A DNA stretch of 64,000 bases from Lethocerus indicus (Eukaryota; Arthropoda; Insecta; Hemiptera; Belostomatidae). Both the position numbers and the translations under genes were made by a program. Shown piece by piece: positions 12,672 to 26,709 of the stretch (its first letter is position 1; each line of letters opens with the position of its first letter). The notes beneath the pieces are model-generated. The model made no database searches. It worked only from the letters and a program-made list of their open reading frames with translations, and was not told where the DNA came from. The DNA lies in assembly GCA_019843655.1 (NCBI GenBank), contig JACDQD010000103.1, forward strand, positions 3,224,001-3,288,000, read 5' to 3'.

Positions 12672-14229
12672 GTGCGTTTTACTCATTTTTATTATAGGAG
12701 TATGAGTCAGAATCAAAACAATGCTCAATGACGTACATAGTTACAAAAGTTGTACGAAAATTAAAATATGGAAACGTCAGCTTTAGTGATTCTAAATTTA
12801 CAAACACGATGGATGGTAATCACCGAGAGGTTGGAGGGGACGCTCCGATGTCAAGGTCCCATAGTCCCACAGTGATCATTAACCTTTACTGCCATGTTCG
12901 TAGGCGGAGAATTATTTTTCTACGGCCGCGTTTCAAACGGCGATTACGAATTCCGCTTCAGCCTTCACCATTCCCGAATTGGGAATTATCGGCCTTCCCC
13001 TTGACATTGATGCAACGGCGGCCGTGGGATACCTTCAACCCGGCTGCAGGCTTTCTGCTAGTGGAGTCGGACGCAGAATTTCAGAATTTCAGATTCGTTT
13101 CAGACCAACAAATTATGTCCATCGGTAAAAAATTAGAGCAGACACGAAAATTGAGTGCTGACAGGGTGCATCAGCAGCCCAATAAACGTACGTACGAAGT
13201 ACTACGGATGTATCAGAACGCTGAGATCTCGAGAAAAACCGTCGCTGCGGAATACGAATGAATGGTTGAATGCAGTGATTAATTAAGCGGAAGGTTGTCT
13301 TGTCAGAAGAAATTCTCCGGACCGTTTTGATGCGGGCAGGAGAATAAAAAGAAGAAGAAGAATAAGAAACAAGGACGGAGAAGAGGTATTAAAATAAAAA
13401 GAGAGAACAAGAGGACTAATGCTCAGGAATGCGCGTTACTTCAACCCCAGATAAGGTCCGATTGGAGGTTTGGATCTAGGGGTTTTTTCCACCCTTGCAA
13501 CTTTAAGAAGGGAGAGCTGAAATTTATGATTAATGGAAAATATTGAGATTTTATTCTGTATGAAATCAGATTGTGTATTTTTTCGATTCTGTTTGGCTCG
13601 TTAAATCTGATTTATTGGCGTCCCACGGCAACACAACCGAAGATGAGATTGGCATTTTGCGTGCGAAACCCGTCACTGGGACTGTAACTCCGAGGTGCAA
13701 CATATTAGCATTATCGTGACATTGATGACGTATTGTTAGTGTTACGAAGGGCTGTTCTCAGGCCGGACTTTTCAAGTTTTCAAAGCGGCGGAGGCGGTGC
13801 CGAACGGGAGCCTTTGAACGGCCGTAATTCCTCAAGCAATAAGAGCCACAATAACTCAAACCAGAAATGGCGGCGGCTGAATTTATGCGGGCCGGAGCAA
13901 AACAAAGTAGCCGGGCCTCCGCGCTTGATGTATGCCAGCTGTTCAACATTGTATTCGGACAACACACAATGTTCAACAACGGCTTGTACACATCCCCCGT
14001 GATCCGGGTTCAAGGCCGCCCCAAAGTAGGAGCCGGTTTCATCCAGCCTGCCTACTTTGGCCCTCCGCCGAAGCGAACGAAATCCCGATTTAAAAGTCCT
14101 CCCACGAACGTTCTACCAATCTCCGATCTAAGCAGCGTCGGGTCTAATAATTACATAATAATGGAAGGTAAACAATGATGCGTTTCTTTGTATAAAAATA
14201 ATACAACGATTTATCGTCCTATTCAAGTT

Positions 14230-14290
14230 TGCGATTGATTCAGATTTTAATTTATCTCCGCCGGGAATCGAAACCACGCGTAGGGCCGCC
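14230..14290 (-). repeat. tRNA-like relic on minus strand
   Basis: The minus strand carries GGTTTCGATTCCCGGCGGAG, resembling a pol III B box and T-arm with one extra T. No complete cloverleaf; a decayed SINE or tRNA pseudogene is possible. Weak. Confidence 0.2.
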
Positions 14291-16451
14291 CTCTTCGTCT
14301 CAGCAAGTTTACAACGTTTGAAATTTCTTCTGGATATTTCTTGCAGAATGGCTCTAGATTCTGACCTTACACATGACTCGATAACCGAACTAAGTGCTTA
14401 TTTAACTCATTATTTATTTTATGTATTTTTCCAAGTACTGAAACACCTGGAATACCAATCACGGTCGGAACAGCAGAAGCTAAGTTTTAAACTAGTAAAA
14501 TATTTAATAGCCTAACAATTAAATTTGTGCAAGCAAATAATAATCCCCATTAACGCCTCCTAGGGAAACTTTCAAAATCCGATACTATCGGTTGAGAATT
14601 TCTGAAAGACTCACGCCAACATCAAGATTATAAGGAGTGGGTTGAGTTGAATTATTAAGTAATTAATTAATTGAAGCGATTCGTTCATTCGTTATCGCGA
14701 TCATCTGCCAGATTGACAATTAGTGCTAATTGGCCACTATTTCCAAATGAATTTATAAATATTACAATTCTTGCAGCGTTTAATTCTTCTTAATTTTAAT
14801 AAAAATGAATACCTCGGGCTTATTGACAAGAATTGGAAATTGGGTAAGTTTTGAAATCCCTTTCAGCAGAGGCCTCAACAGTCCAAATTTGTCGGTTTAA
14901 ATCTTTTCCGAAGGTTATGAGGATTGTTGCCGGAAGAGCGATACATATTTTTTTTTAAATTCGATAATTAGCGATTAATCCTTTTTCCGAATCAGGAAAT
15001 TATTCCGGGCAGCGTTCACGGCTGTTTTTCGGTTGGCGCTTAGCCCCGAGGACGCGTCGCCTTGAACTTTAAAAAGCGAAATGAATGCCGGCACAGGGAG
15101 GTGTCGGCCAGAGCGGAGGATTGGCTTCCGCGGCAATCTGCCGAAACGTCGGCCGGATTAATTGCCCCACTCGGGGCAAACATCTTTCGGCAATTTATAT
15201 CCCCCTTCTGGCATTCACTGGAGGTGCAGTACTCGAATACCCGGACCGCCATCTTATCTCTGGCACGCGACTAACATCCAGATTTACCATCGCATCGCCT
15301 AAAACAATCCCTGTTGTTCCTGTTTGACTAGATTCTTCCCTAATTGCGTCATACACACTAGAGCCGCCAATTTGCTCCGTTGGAGTGATTGCAAAATACA
15401 TCACAACGAAAGGGCTCAGCCTTGTACAAATGTCTTTTTTCGATGTCTCGTTAACGCGAACAGCAATATCGATATGCGTGGAATTCTAAATCTAACTCGG
15501 TAAACCAATGATTGAGCATTGTTTTACACCACTGTTTATTTCCTTTTGAAATAAACAGCAAAAGTAGGGATTAGTAGGTTTTCTTACAAACCCAATTTTA
15601 CTGCTTTTCATTTATTGAAATTTAGTGATTCCACTAAAGGAACATTTTGGAATCTCTTGGAACGTTTGGAACCTTTCATGTTCAGTTATATAGGTTTTAA
15701 TTTTCTTGTTTTTATATCATGATACATTGAGCTAATTATAACAATATTTCTTTGATATTTACCTTGAGTGATTAATTTTTTTTCATTATAAAACCCAGTT
15801 TAATTGCCAATTTCGGGGGAAAAGATCCGGGTAAAATGCATGGTCTTTCTGTGGCCCCGAAACCGCCGAGAGTTACCGCAGCGGTGTCCTCCGGGGTTTA
15901 CTGGCAATAAAAAATTCTCAATTTGGCCATTCTTCGTTGTGGAATTCTTGAAATATTTGTTTCATTTCGGTTTAGGATGCTTAAGGAGGTGAAACAAAAG
16001 AACCTATATATTACTGACAGTATGTATTAGAATAAAACTAAATAAATATCAATGAAACCATAAATAAACTTTAACCATTAGCTGGAGTTGCTCCCGAGCA
16101 ACCAGCAGAGTTAAAGGAATGACAAGAACATGCATAGGAATAGGTTTGATACCTATAAAGGAGAATTCCTGTCCAATGCCGATAACTATTGTTACAACCA
16201 ATGAATATTAAACTCTCCATAGGTGGGCTTTCCATTGTTTCTTTACTGGTACAGTACAACTCGAGTCAAGCTTCCGTTCTCCGTTGAGCATTCACATTGA
16301 ATCCGTTTAATGGATTATCCTGAATAATTTTCATTCAAAACGCCAAACATTATTATCACAAATTTGAAAAAGTGTAATTCATAAACCGGGTGTATTTTTG
16401 TTATTTCATTTGATTGTTCCGATTGAATTTTTTTGTCGGTCTTGTCTTCTC

Positions 16452-16650
16452 TTCTGTCTCCTCTCGCCTGTTTGGTCTTTTCTGAACTAGTATATCGTAA
16501 TAGTAGTTGTGTCTGCCAGTAGGGTGAAGTACTCTGGGGTACATTGTATGCTTGTGGGGGTTCCTGTCTTGTGCTTTCAGAAGACTACCGCCATACTGAA
16601 AATGGCGAGCGGCCGGAACCGGCCTGGCAAAAGACCAAGCCATCAAGAGG
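16452..16650. mobile_element. Inverted-repeat element, diverged copy (copy 3)
   Basis: Left arm at 16452-16482 (CTTCTGTCTCCTCTCGCCTG, TTTGGTCTTTT). Right arm at about 16590-16650, inverted: GCCATACTGAAAATGGCGAG, CGGCCGGAACCGGCC, TGGCAAAAGACCAAGCC. The right arm keeps the inner part also found at 26.76 and 49.43 kb (ggctgctcgccatcttcagt on its own strand). Open frames through here give an apparently shared peptide (WSFARPV) with the 26.7-kb copy because both are the same element; this is not a protein family. No transposase. Confidence 0.65.
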
Positions 16651-19600
16651 ATGGACTCAGTACTATTTATGTTTAATCACCGAGTGGATCTGGGACTAAT
16701 AGCTAAATTGTCGATTGGGCTCCAGATACGAGTTATTGAAAAGTAGTCTTTTCCGGGTTCAAGTCGTTTCATTTGACTTTGCTGCGAGGGTGAAAGTCCT
16801 GCGGCCTGTCGGGCCAACGTCCAGTGGAGTGGAGCGGCAGAAGTTGGGGCCCTGCTCTGTGTGTGATTCACGCGAAGGCCGCTGAGAGGGGCCCAACCGG
16901 ATCCTGGGCCCACCACGCCCGCCCCACCCCCCGATAAATAACGCACAAATCCCAACTTTAACCTTGTACCCGGGTACACAAAAATATAAATCGGGACCGA
17001 CTGCCGCCGCCGCTGACAATTTACGGCCGGCCGGCTTTCTCCGGAAATTCCTCCGTCCGAGACATCGAGATCGGTCGATGATTTCATTTTGACTCTCCGA
17101 CCGTTCGATGACATATTTTTAGTTCACCTAAAATAATTTACCGCAGACGTTTATGAAAGGAGCAATTATTACTGTTGTTTTATTTTAAATGGACGGAATA
17201 TCGGTAATAATATAAGAAGAATGAGAATAGATTAGGTTTAATTCATTTTCTCGTTAGGAATTACACCTTTAGACCATGTTCCATTCTGGTTCTAATTTCT
17301 TCGGTCATGTACAATTATTTGAGGCTCCGATGTCGTACCCATCACGAATACAATGATGAACTGGTTCTGGTTGTCTGGGTAAACACGGTTTTTCCGAAAA
17401 TGTATGGACCAGCCGTAGAGGGCATAAAATTGGTCCCAATTGAAATCGTTATATTGTCGATTCATAAACAGCGTGGTGTCCAATTCATATGTCGTGCCCG
17501 GGGTGAAATTACGACCTCACTTGATCTTGGCAACGCGAGCGCTCTACCTTTTTAAGGCTCTCGACGAGAATTATTGACATACACGAACGTTTGGCATTTA
17601 AAAAACTGTTTTCGCGTGCAATTGTGACAATGCCGGTCCGTTTTACATAATACATAATAAATAAACGCTTTGGCTCGGTTCAACTTTCCGATCTGCAAGA
17701 ATCGGGGGGTTGTCCTACACTCAATCTAGAAGGCTCAATCAGAAATGAGCCTACACAATTTTTTTTCTCAAATAATTCTGCGGGAAATGTTTAATAACAA
17801 GTGAGTAATTCAAATAATTGAACGTTGGAAAGTAAAATCACCCGCGAGTTTTCAATCGGACCATCATGAATTATCGATGCCGAAACGCGTTCTTAGCCTC
17901 CTGCATTTAACCGAGATTGGAATGATAATCGCGCGACATTAAAATTAATTTGCGGTAATTGCCGGCAACAAATTTCTGACGCCCACCCGATTTCTATTTT
18001 AAACACCGGCCGGCTCCCGAAACGGTAATCCCAATTGCCCGCCTGGACGAAGTGTATCTTGAATAAATTACTGGAATGAATGTACAATTTTGGGAACTTA
18101 CTCTTTCTTTTGTTGGGAAAACCGTTTGGGTCCGAAAGTCGAAAATTGGCCTCAGAGGAAATGCAGCAGTGGGCGGAAACAAGGTGCGAACATTTTTCGG
18201 GGGAAAATTAAACTGAAAGTAAATTGAATTTTTTAAAATTAATTCAATTCAATCGGATATTGTAAATGGTCCAAAATAGACCATCGTTTTGTTTGTTTCA
18301 TATACTTGTTTTTCTTATCAATAAATATTTTACGCCTCCACTGTAAATGAAAAAAGGGAAAAACGGTCCCACAAATTTATCACAATTCTAAAAAAAATGG
18401 ACAGACATAATGCTCGTTTCTGTTTATTCAATTTAGGAAATATTAATTCGGAGGAGAGTTTTGAAGACGTGCGTTTGTTGCTTCGAGCCCGGAGGACCCG
18501 CCTAATTATCCTGCAGGAATGGTACACGCTGTATTCAACTTTGGCCTTGAACTTTTTAAAAAGTAAATTACAGCTTCGATGAAATTAGGAATATAAATTT
18601 CTTTGCACACATTTTACCAGAGGATCGTTTTGATCGCAGATGTAATTGAAAACATTTATAATTTATAAAAATTGCTCGTTGTTGTCGGGCGCGCTAACGA
18701 TGTATAGGGGACTCAATGGAAAATAAATTAATTTTCAATTAAAGCTGGACGTTTACGTTTTGGGAATTCTTCAAAATATAGAAACGGTGTTTAATGCCTT
18801 AGCACCGCATCACATCGGACCTTTTCAATTAATCCTTAGAGGAAGAGAAAATTTTTCCTGATGTAATGATTGGAGCACACTAATTCCAGTATTCTTATTA
18901 GTCTTGTATTGTCAAAATTTGGGGCATCTATTATCATTCAGGCTAATGTACGTCTAATAGATAGAAGACTAATCGATATCTTTATACGAATGTTTGGAGA
19001 ATATTCCAAAACTTCTATATCATATATGGGAATACATTTTATCGAGGCATCAACTAACGATTTAGAGAATTCATCTGCAAATAGTGTCAACTACAGTTTG
19101 GATAGAATAAATAATGGGACAAGATTGGGCGAGCGAAAACGGCCGGCAATGAGGATATCATTAATCCCTATTAACTAACTGCTCTGTCCAGCCAAATTCT
19201 GATCGGCAGATTTATACTGTAGGCTAAATAAATATAATATGAGTAAATATATGAAGAAGCCGGCCAACAATGAGTTCGACCTTACTCAAGTAGCAGAATG
19301 AAAGACGGCCGTAGAATTAGGCCCGGGCAATTTGTTAAGGACGTACTGGGCATACGGGAGCGGAGATAACGTCATAGTTAGTTTAAATTGACGTCACCTG
19401 TATACCACAAGAGGTCTGACGCCTGGAAAGTGAGTATATTATACACATATATGTATATCTCCGTGGGATGAAAAAATTAATATTGACAATATTTTTGCCA
19501 TGATTTAAATGGCACAAACAATTCAAGGTTATAAAACTGTCAAGATTAAAATTATTAGTAAAGATTTAGTGCCGTACACCTGGCGCTATCGTAAATGGAA

Positions 19601-19785
19601 TTTACATCTGTACATTACCTCGTACAGCTTAATATATAATTTTCCTTCAAGGTTTAGATATCAGCCAGTAGATTCCCCCACCCATCACGCCAACATACTA
19701 CATCCTAAAATCCTCATGTACAATAATATGAGATCATTAATACCATATATATAATAAGGTATTTACGAGGTGCGGAAGATGAATA
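16651..19785. other. Intergenic DNA, no gene recognised
   Basis: A 145-codon minus-strand frame (16677-17114) and its overlapping partner are Gly/Pro/Ser-rich with no recognisable domain; I do not call them. A SINE-like relic near 17.5 kb is listed separately. Otherwise nothing supported. Confidence 0.45.
17484..17556 (-). repeat. tRNA-derived SINE-like relic
   Basis: On the minus strand the sequence reads GGTAGAGCGCTCGCGTTGCC, then AAGATCAAGTGAGGTCG and a T-arm-like AATTTCACCCCGGGCACG. GGTAGAGCGC is a D-arm/A-box feature of tRNA-Ala-like SINE heads, and the GAGGTCG...CCCCGGGCACGA end looks like a worn T-arm. Spacing fits a tRNA head, but the B box has lost TTCGA. It is a relic, not a working tRNA. 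Confidence 0.4.
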
Positions 19786-19789
19786 TTAT

Positions 19790-19839
19790 CGTAGATTTAG
19801 TGTGTTTCTGTTTCCTCTCGCTGGTTTGGTCTTTTGCTA
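19790..19839 (+). mobile_element. Left arm of inverted-repeat element next to array 2 (copy 4)
   Basis: CGTAGATTTAGTGTGTTTCT, GTTTCCTCTCGCTGGTTTGG, TCTTTTGCTA match the arm consensus. The satellite begins about 15 bp later, so element and satellite are physically joined here. The outermost CCTGTTTTGTGG part is missing. Confidence 0.65.
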
Positions 19840-19853
19840 CACCCACAAAGTTA

Positions 19854-20674
19854 AGTTAGTTAAGTACATTTCCGCACCACCCTCAGGGGGGCGCTAGTTT
19901 ATCGGTGCAAGTGGACCCAACGAACTTTAGTTAAGTACATTTCCGCACCACCCTCAGGGGGCGCTAGTTTATCGGTGCAAGTGGACCCAACGAACTTTAG
20001 TTAAGTACATTTCCGCACCACCCTCAGGGGGCGCTAGTTTATCGGTGCAAGTGGACCCAACGAACTTTAGTTAAGTACATTTCCGCACCACCCTCAGGGG
20101 GCGCTAGTTTATCGGTGCAAGTGGACCCAACGAACTTTAGTTAAGTACATTTCCGCACCACCCTCAGGGGCGCTAGTTTATCGGTGCAAGTGGACCCAAC
20201 GAACTTTAGTTAAGTACATTTCCGCACCACCCTCAGGGGGCGCTAGTTTATCGGTGCAAGTGGACCCAACGAACTTTAGTTAAGTACATTTCCGCACCAC
20301 CCTCAGGGGGCGCTAGTTTATCGGTGCAAGTGGACCCAACGAACTTTAGTTAAGTACATTTCCGCACCACCCTCAGGGGGCGCTAGTTTATCGGTGCAAG
20401 TGGACCCAACGAACTTTAGTTAAGTACATTTCCGCACCACCCTCAGGGGCGCTAGTTTATCGGTGCAAGTGGACCGAACGAACTTTAGTTAAGTACATTT
20501 CCGCACCACCCTCAAGGGGCGCTAGTTTATCGGTGCAAGTGGACCCAACGAACCGCACCACCCTCAGGGGCGCTAGTTTATCGGTGCAAGTGGACCCAAC
20601 GAACTTTAGTTAAGTACATTTCCGCACCACCCTCAGGGGGCGCTAGTTTATCGGTGCAAGTGCACCCCAACGAA
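19854..20674 (+). repeat. 70-bp satellite array 2 (about 12 units), highly homogeneous
   Basis: Same 70-bp unit as array 1 and same orientation, but nearly all units are the single subtype GTGCAAGTGGACCCAACG. Differences are mostly in the number of G in the CTCAGGGG run. One unit near 20541-20570 lacks 19 bases (CGAA joins directly to CCGCACC). One unit has ACCGAACG for ACCCAACG. Homogeneity suggests recent expansion or conversion compared with array 1. Confidence 0.97.
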
Positions 20675-23600
20675 TTATTATTGTGGTATTATCATTACGC
20701 TTATTTTTGTTTGAATATTTTATATCGACTTTATATGCTTGCGACCCGATAAAGCCCGGATCATCCAAAACACTACCACCTCGACATTATTATCATATTC
20801 ATTTCTTTTATTCAATGTTTCTTACAACGGCCTTATTTATTATTCTTTTGTAGCATACTACCAAGGTATTCTTGCCGTACATCAACAGGGATATATCAAA
20901 GCTTTTAAGTCCCTAATGTAAACCCCGAACAGGATGTTGACTGAGCACAAATTAACACTTAATCGGGTTGTTGACAACATACGTCAACGGGATTTTTATA
21001 TCTACAGGTATAGTTATATATTGTGGGCCGAGGCGATCCTTTAGGGAGTGTACGGCGCAGGTGCTACCTTAACCTCACCAACCGGTGACAAGTACAAGGC
21101 GACTTATAGCGCGCTCGCTTATGGAAAAATGCTAATGAAAGTCCGTGAATGTGTCGGCCGCCCAAATTCCATTCCGGATTCCAGAGGCGGGGCCTCGCTC
21201 GTCTCCAGTTCTCGGAAGGCGCGCGCGATCGATTAAATACACCGGCGTTCGAAACCATTAGATAGCGCCAAAACGTTCGGCCTCAACTTCCCACCCGCTG
21301 CACTCACCTACTTTCGATAGCCATTAACGTAACGGTATCTGTAATTTTTAGAAAAACAAATGGCGCGACTCCCTCCCCTCTAAGTCCGTTTATAACGAAG
21401 CTATTTCTAACATTAACAGAACGAGGTGTTCCCGAGCGCTGACTGAGTGAAGAAACGATTGCCCCCATATACAGCAGGAGAGTCTCCGATTAATAATTTA
21501 AATTGGTGATTTGGCTCAGAAAATTATAAGATATAGATTTTTCTTTAATGCTCCTACAAGCATTTCTTTAAGGCCATGCTAGTCCACGTTGTTATTCAAT
21601 CACGTCAAAATTAATGCGAGTGGTGAAGAGAAATTAAATAGGGGACCTGCAAACGAAATGGCTACGTACAGGAAGCCTGTTCGCAAAATGCAAGTTGCGT
21701 ATGCAAAGCACATTTAGAGATTTAAACCGCTTATCCTGAAGGTCTTATTTTCGACGCTTAGTTGAAAAGTGCCGAGGATATTCGCAAACCCGGCGTTGGA
21801 ATAAGGGGAGTGACTGGGGATCGTGCCGAATGAATAAGCGGGGGCCCCTTCCAAAATGCCAAACGTCACGGGCTAATGCCCATCAATATTAATTACAACG
21901 CGGGTCGGTCGCCTACTTTCGTTCCCTCCCTTGTCGGTTTCCGGCCGGAGCGCACAGTCCTAAAAAATGAGTGGTCAACCTTCTTTAGTTTGTCCTGTGT
22001 TCGCTGTATAGGAAACCGTGTAACTTCTAAATAATGCAGTTCACTCCAAGAAACCCTTTACTAACTCGTTTAGTAATAAGACAAATAACAGTCCCTCCTA
22101 TCCAGATCATACAATTCTGAAGCACGAACAAAATTAAAAACCAAAGTGTTATTTTCCCAGCATGTCATTACTCTGTTCTTAACCGGGCGATTTCAGATTA
22201 TCGCCGCATTGGCTTAATAAAGCCGCTCACGTTCCGCACCATTAGCCAAATCGACCAACGAGCTTTTAATTGAAATTGTCTTTTATTGCCGATCGGTTTT
22301 TCTCTCCGCCTACACGATAGCTCGACCGTATCCGTCGATTATTTAGTATTTATTGGCCGAATAAATTGAATAAATCGTTTTTCTTACACCTGTACAAATC
22401 GGGATTGCTTATCGACTCGAAGCCCCTGAAATAGTCAAGGTTTCCAGGCTGTGTGTAAACGCGTTGGTGTCCGTGATTCATTTTCACAAGTTTCTGATTT
22501 AGTGTTATCGCCCTATTGATCTATTACTACCCGTGTATTTGGTCTCAGTGTACAATAAGAATTGAAGAAGAAATAAAGACGAACAAGAGAAATACAAATA
22601 AATACTATCTTAGAACGATAATGTCATACTGCAGGCAGATGCAAAATCTCGCAGAATTAAAAAAAATCACGATGATTTCATTATTTTGAAGCGAGTTATT
22701 GTAGGAATTATTTGTTTCTAGAACTTGTTACTCTGTCGATACTATAAAGGTTAACGGTTTTTAGGTCATGAAGTCCTTGCAGGGGAAGGAAATAACTCAA
22801 ATTTTATTGGCGCGGGGGAAGTGGCGAACAAGTAGAATTTGATATGCGATTCAAAGTGGGAATTACCGGCGGAGTGTCACCGGAAAAAATTCGAAACCGT
22901 TGCTTTAACGGGCTGTTGGGACGCCATTCACCGTTACGGGATTCCCTGCAGTTTTCCCCTCAACCCAGTTTCTTTACGACTTTTTTAAATTTTGGAATGC
23001 TACATTTAGATATGTAACTTATTTGGCCGCATATTTAGTTGCACCAACAATCATGTTTCGAATAATATTCTGCAGATACATAAAGAAAATATATTGTAAT
23101 GCGTATTTTCCATGTCTCTCTATGGGAGAGGAGCGCGATGAGGAAAACGCGCGGAATTCTTCTTGGACAGCGGCACAAATGATGAAGCAAGGCAAAGGTC
23201 CGCTTACTTATTCAAGTCTTTGTCGAGTCCGGAGACTTGTTTTTGTTTGGGCCGGGCTTTGTCCTCGCACCGGCGGATTGACTTCCAACCGGGGAGGAGA
23301 CATTTAAGCGAGAGAGGACCCGCCTCAACCCGCTGAATCTACCGGGAAGCAAATTACAAGAGTTTCTTGCCCCCCCCCTCAGCATAAAATTATGCGCTAT
23401 TATGAAAATAAAATAAAATATTATTGATGAAAGTTATAAAATTTCGACTGTACGTGGTCGTGTAACGTGACCGGTTCCAGAGGCGGGCGGAGAAAGAAAA
23501 AATTCTAACATGATCCTTAAGGTCAATAGCGGGCCAAAAAGAGCAACTTTTTTAAATCGAAAATATGAGCCTAGAAGACATTCACTTTTAGTCATTTTCA

Positions 23601-26600
23601 CGCCGTATAATTTTAAAAATTGCTGCACCAATCTTTTACCCGCTCTGACTCATTATGTCAATTTAAATCGATACTAAATCGTTTAGGGTGTCTGGACGGA
23701 TAAAAGTTAGTCTATCTTAATAAGAGTAGTCCCTGTTGATTCCTTTGTTCATTTGCCGTTATTTAGAGCCTCCGAGTCATTTCCCTCTTGAGGGAAACGC
23801 CTTGTTCACTTGGCGCCTCCATTATTCGAATAATGTATCTGGAAATGGTTCCGAAAAAAATTATATTACAATGTCATTAGTTAAGAAAATATTAAGAAAA
23901 ATATTAATATCCGATATATTTTTAGTCCTGTTTCCGTTCGAAGAACGGAGTTACGTGATATATATAAAAAGAACGTTCATTGTAAAAATTATTCAATACA
24001 ACATCCAAAAATAGTGCGCAGGGGTCAACCCAACCTCAGTGCAATGGAAAGGCCTCGCCCCGGAGGAACCGCCTTTATGATCGCGGTAACCTCCACCCCA
24101 GCTAACTGCGATAGCTTTTAAACCCAATTCTGATTGGGTATGGAGACGGCAGAATGTAAGAGGAAATCGGCCGGGCCTCCTGATGCCGGCCGGACCCGTC
24201 GACTCTTTCGAATTGCATCTGGCCGACCTAGCCCAAGACAAAAATAAATGCATTTGGTATATAGGCGTACCGGGGGGGTTGGTCCTTGAAAGTGCAGAAG
24301 GATTTGAGTGACAGAGTGGGGATTGCGGAGTGTGCTGATTGTGGGGGGGTGCGCCTTGGTGGCGGCCCACCGCCGGGCCCGCTTCCTCAGTCACTCACTT
24401 CAGCTCCTGCTGCCTCCCGCTATCGCCAACCACTCTACGGCCTACTCTGTCCACTCTACAGCCGTCACTGTCCACAGGTTGTACATCCCAACATTACCGT
24501 AACTACCGTAATCCCCGAGTACCAGATTAAAAAATATTTTAATCCAAAGTATCGAACGGCGTGAATTGACCACCGCCACCATCGGTCGGGAATATATATG
24601 ATATCTTATTTCTTTCAAAATATTTACACCCTAAACATAGTTCGTGAGAATAACGCAGTGGGGGTTAATCAACATACGGGTTAAATTTAATATTGAATAG
24701 CCGAAATTGGGGTCCACAAACAAAAACGGACAATTAGAACTACCAAACGGTGGATTAAGGTCTGTCAACTCTTGTAGCGTTAAATTCAGTCACTGCGTTC
24801 TCAGATAAAGGGTTAAGTCATTTATCGACAAGAATCGTGTCTATTCTTTTATAATTTTTTGCATAAAAAACGTTGAATTCTCGAAATCGGAAGTTATAAT
24901 TCTGCAATAACGAAAAATAAAAAAATTAGGATTGCATTAAATGCGGGATTTTCTACGGGCTGTGCGGGTCAGCCGAGGGCGCATTCTACCCCTTTTTATA
25001 GATCCTATCGGTTTCGTCCGGTGCATCCGTAGCGGCGCCGGAGCGTCCCGGAACCGCGACCTCCTTTATTATTAAATAACGTATATCCGCGGGGCCCGGT
25101 ACCGGTTCGTGGTCGGGACAGGAGATCGTTCGGCGGGGCTTATGACCCAGATTAACCCCACGGGGGATCCCCGGGAGGTCGGGAGCCGGAAAAACCGCCG
25201 CCTCTTAAATCGCTAAAAAGAAGAAACGGGAGACGGGGAGACTTGAACGGGCGCCCGAACACGGAATAAATTATTGACCGGGTCCCGACTTCGACGTTGT
25301 AGCCGACGCTTTCGATTTCGTTTCGCTCCCGATTTTTATTTTCGGTTTTAAACTGCGGTCGGACCTCCACTTAGTCTTGTTTTCGCCCGTCCCGTTTTAA
25401 TTTACGGACGGACCGGATAGCAGTTATTAATAGAGCGTCGAATTTCAGATGTCGCTTTATTTACAGTTCGGCGAATCGGCCGGAGAGAATTCAGTTATCG
25501 CTTGTGACTCATTTCCATTCTGACGTCCGGAATTAATTGAAACGGTGATACGATTGTGTGCAAATATATTCTTGTAATACTGACAACGAGAACCAAATAT
25601 GATCAACGGACATTCGCCACGTGAATTTTTGAACTAAATCTGTAAATATTTATCTATATAGATTGTGTATTCGTATAATATGTAAAATAACATATTTTTC
25701 GGGTTTCTTATACGGTAACATATTTTACAGATTGAAACAACAACTATATCTAATGCACACTTACGCAGTCTTTAAGAATAACGGAGTAACAGTATTACGT
25801 TGCTTTGAACTTAATTTACTTAGTTATGATGTTTCATATAAACAATAAATCAGACGTAAATTTTAATTTATACTATTCAATATTCAGTATTCATTATAAT
25901 CAATCCATCCATGATCGCTTATATGGAAAATCCCGATTTTCAATTAGAAAAAATAGCTAACGTTTTTATCGATTGTTGATACGTTTGTGAAAAAGTAATA
26001 CAAGAACTTGGAATGACAGTACCCACCCTCATAAAAAACACCCTTTTAATACTAACGGAATGCTACTGACTCTGGGGAGGAGCCGAATGCCGTCCTGGAC
26101 GAATATTCCGTCCAGCAAACGGGTTCACGGTATTCGCGATAAACAAAGGCGACGTTGGGCGGTTACGCAACGGTTTCGGCGTTGAAGGCTCCTTAAAATT
26201 AAGCCCTATTAATAATACCGAGGGCCCCTATCTTAGGATCGGCGAGATCCTTGGGCGATAATTACGCTCGGGCTCAACGTATACATTATAATTCGGATAC
26301 AACGGCCCAAAGGTCAATATGGATTTGCGGTCCCATAAATACAGTTACTTGTCTACTGCTTCTTTTTTCAATTCTGTTTTATTGTGCCATTCATAATTAG
26401 CTGTATGCTATTCCAGTATCACGGGAGAAGTGTATCTTGTGTGTCTCGTCTTTTCGCCATAATGGTTCATTAGTAAGTGGTTTGCTTTAGTGCACCTTTG
26501 CGAGTATTTAGATTATTTTTGGACAGGGTTAATATCTAATTTAAAGATATATCAAACGGAATTCCCGAAATAAACTATGAAAAAAATAAGTTTTATTTAA

Positions 26601-26709
26601 TTTTAAGATACCTAATTGGGGACGAATTGGAATTCAATTTGTGCAACCTTCTATCCCTTCTATCAATTATTTTTCTGTTCCATGAATTACGTAACTAAAT
26701 ATAAAAAAA
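20675..26709. other. CpG-rich intergenic DNA, no gene recognised
   Basis: Short frames only. A C-run (about nine C) lies near 23370. The stretch 24.9-25.5 kb is very rich in CpG and G+C without any coding frame that I recognise. A hairpin near 26094-26114 (CTGGACG/CGTCCAG, 7-base loop) was noticed. Nothing else is supported. Confidence 0.45.

Larger units (their letters stand above)
11803..16451. other. CpG-rich intergenic DNA, no gene recognised
   Basis: Open frames here (for example 12728-13261, 177 codons, and three overlapping frames near 13.7-14.2 kb) show no recognisable domain and no flanking splice or promoter context, so I do not call genes. Structures seen: a perfect hairpin at 12648-12671, a short hairpin at 16087-16102 (GTTGCTC/GAGCAAC), and a purine-rich GAA stretch near 13340-13410. 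Confidence 0.45.

Noticed and set aside
12728..13261. 177-codon open frame, the longest in the desert
   Set aside because: No recognisable domain, no splice or promoter context, mixed composition; expected by chance in CpG-rich DNA of this length.
16677..17114. 145-codon minus-strand open frame
   Set aside because: No family recognised, overlaps another frame of similar length on the same strand, and lies in repeat-rich intergenic DNA.
8940..20674. Direct repeats that look like a CRISPR array
   Set aside because: Units are contiguous 70-bp repeats with no unique spacers and lie in an intron-containing eukaryotic genome; they are satellites.
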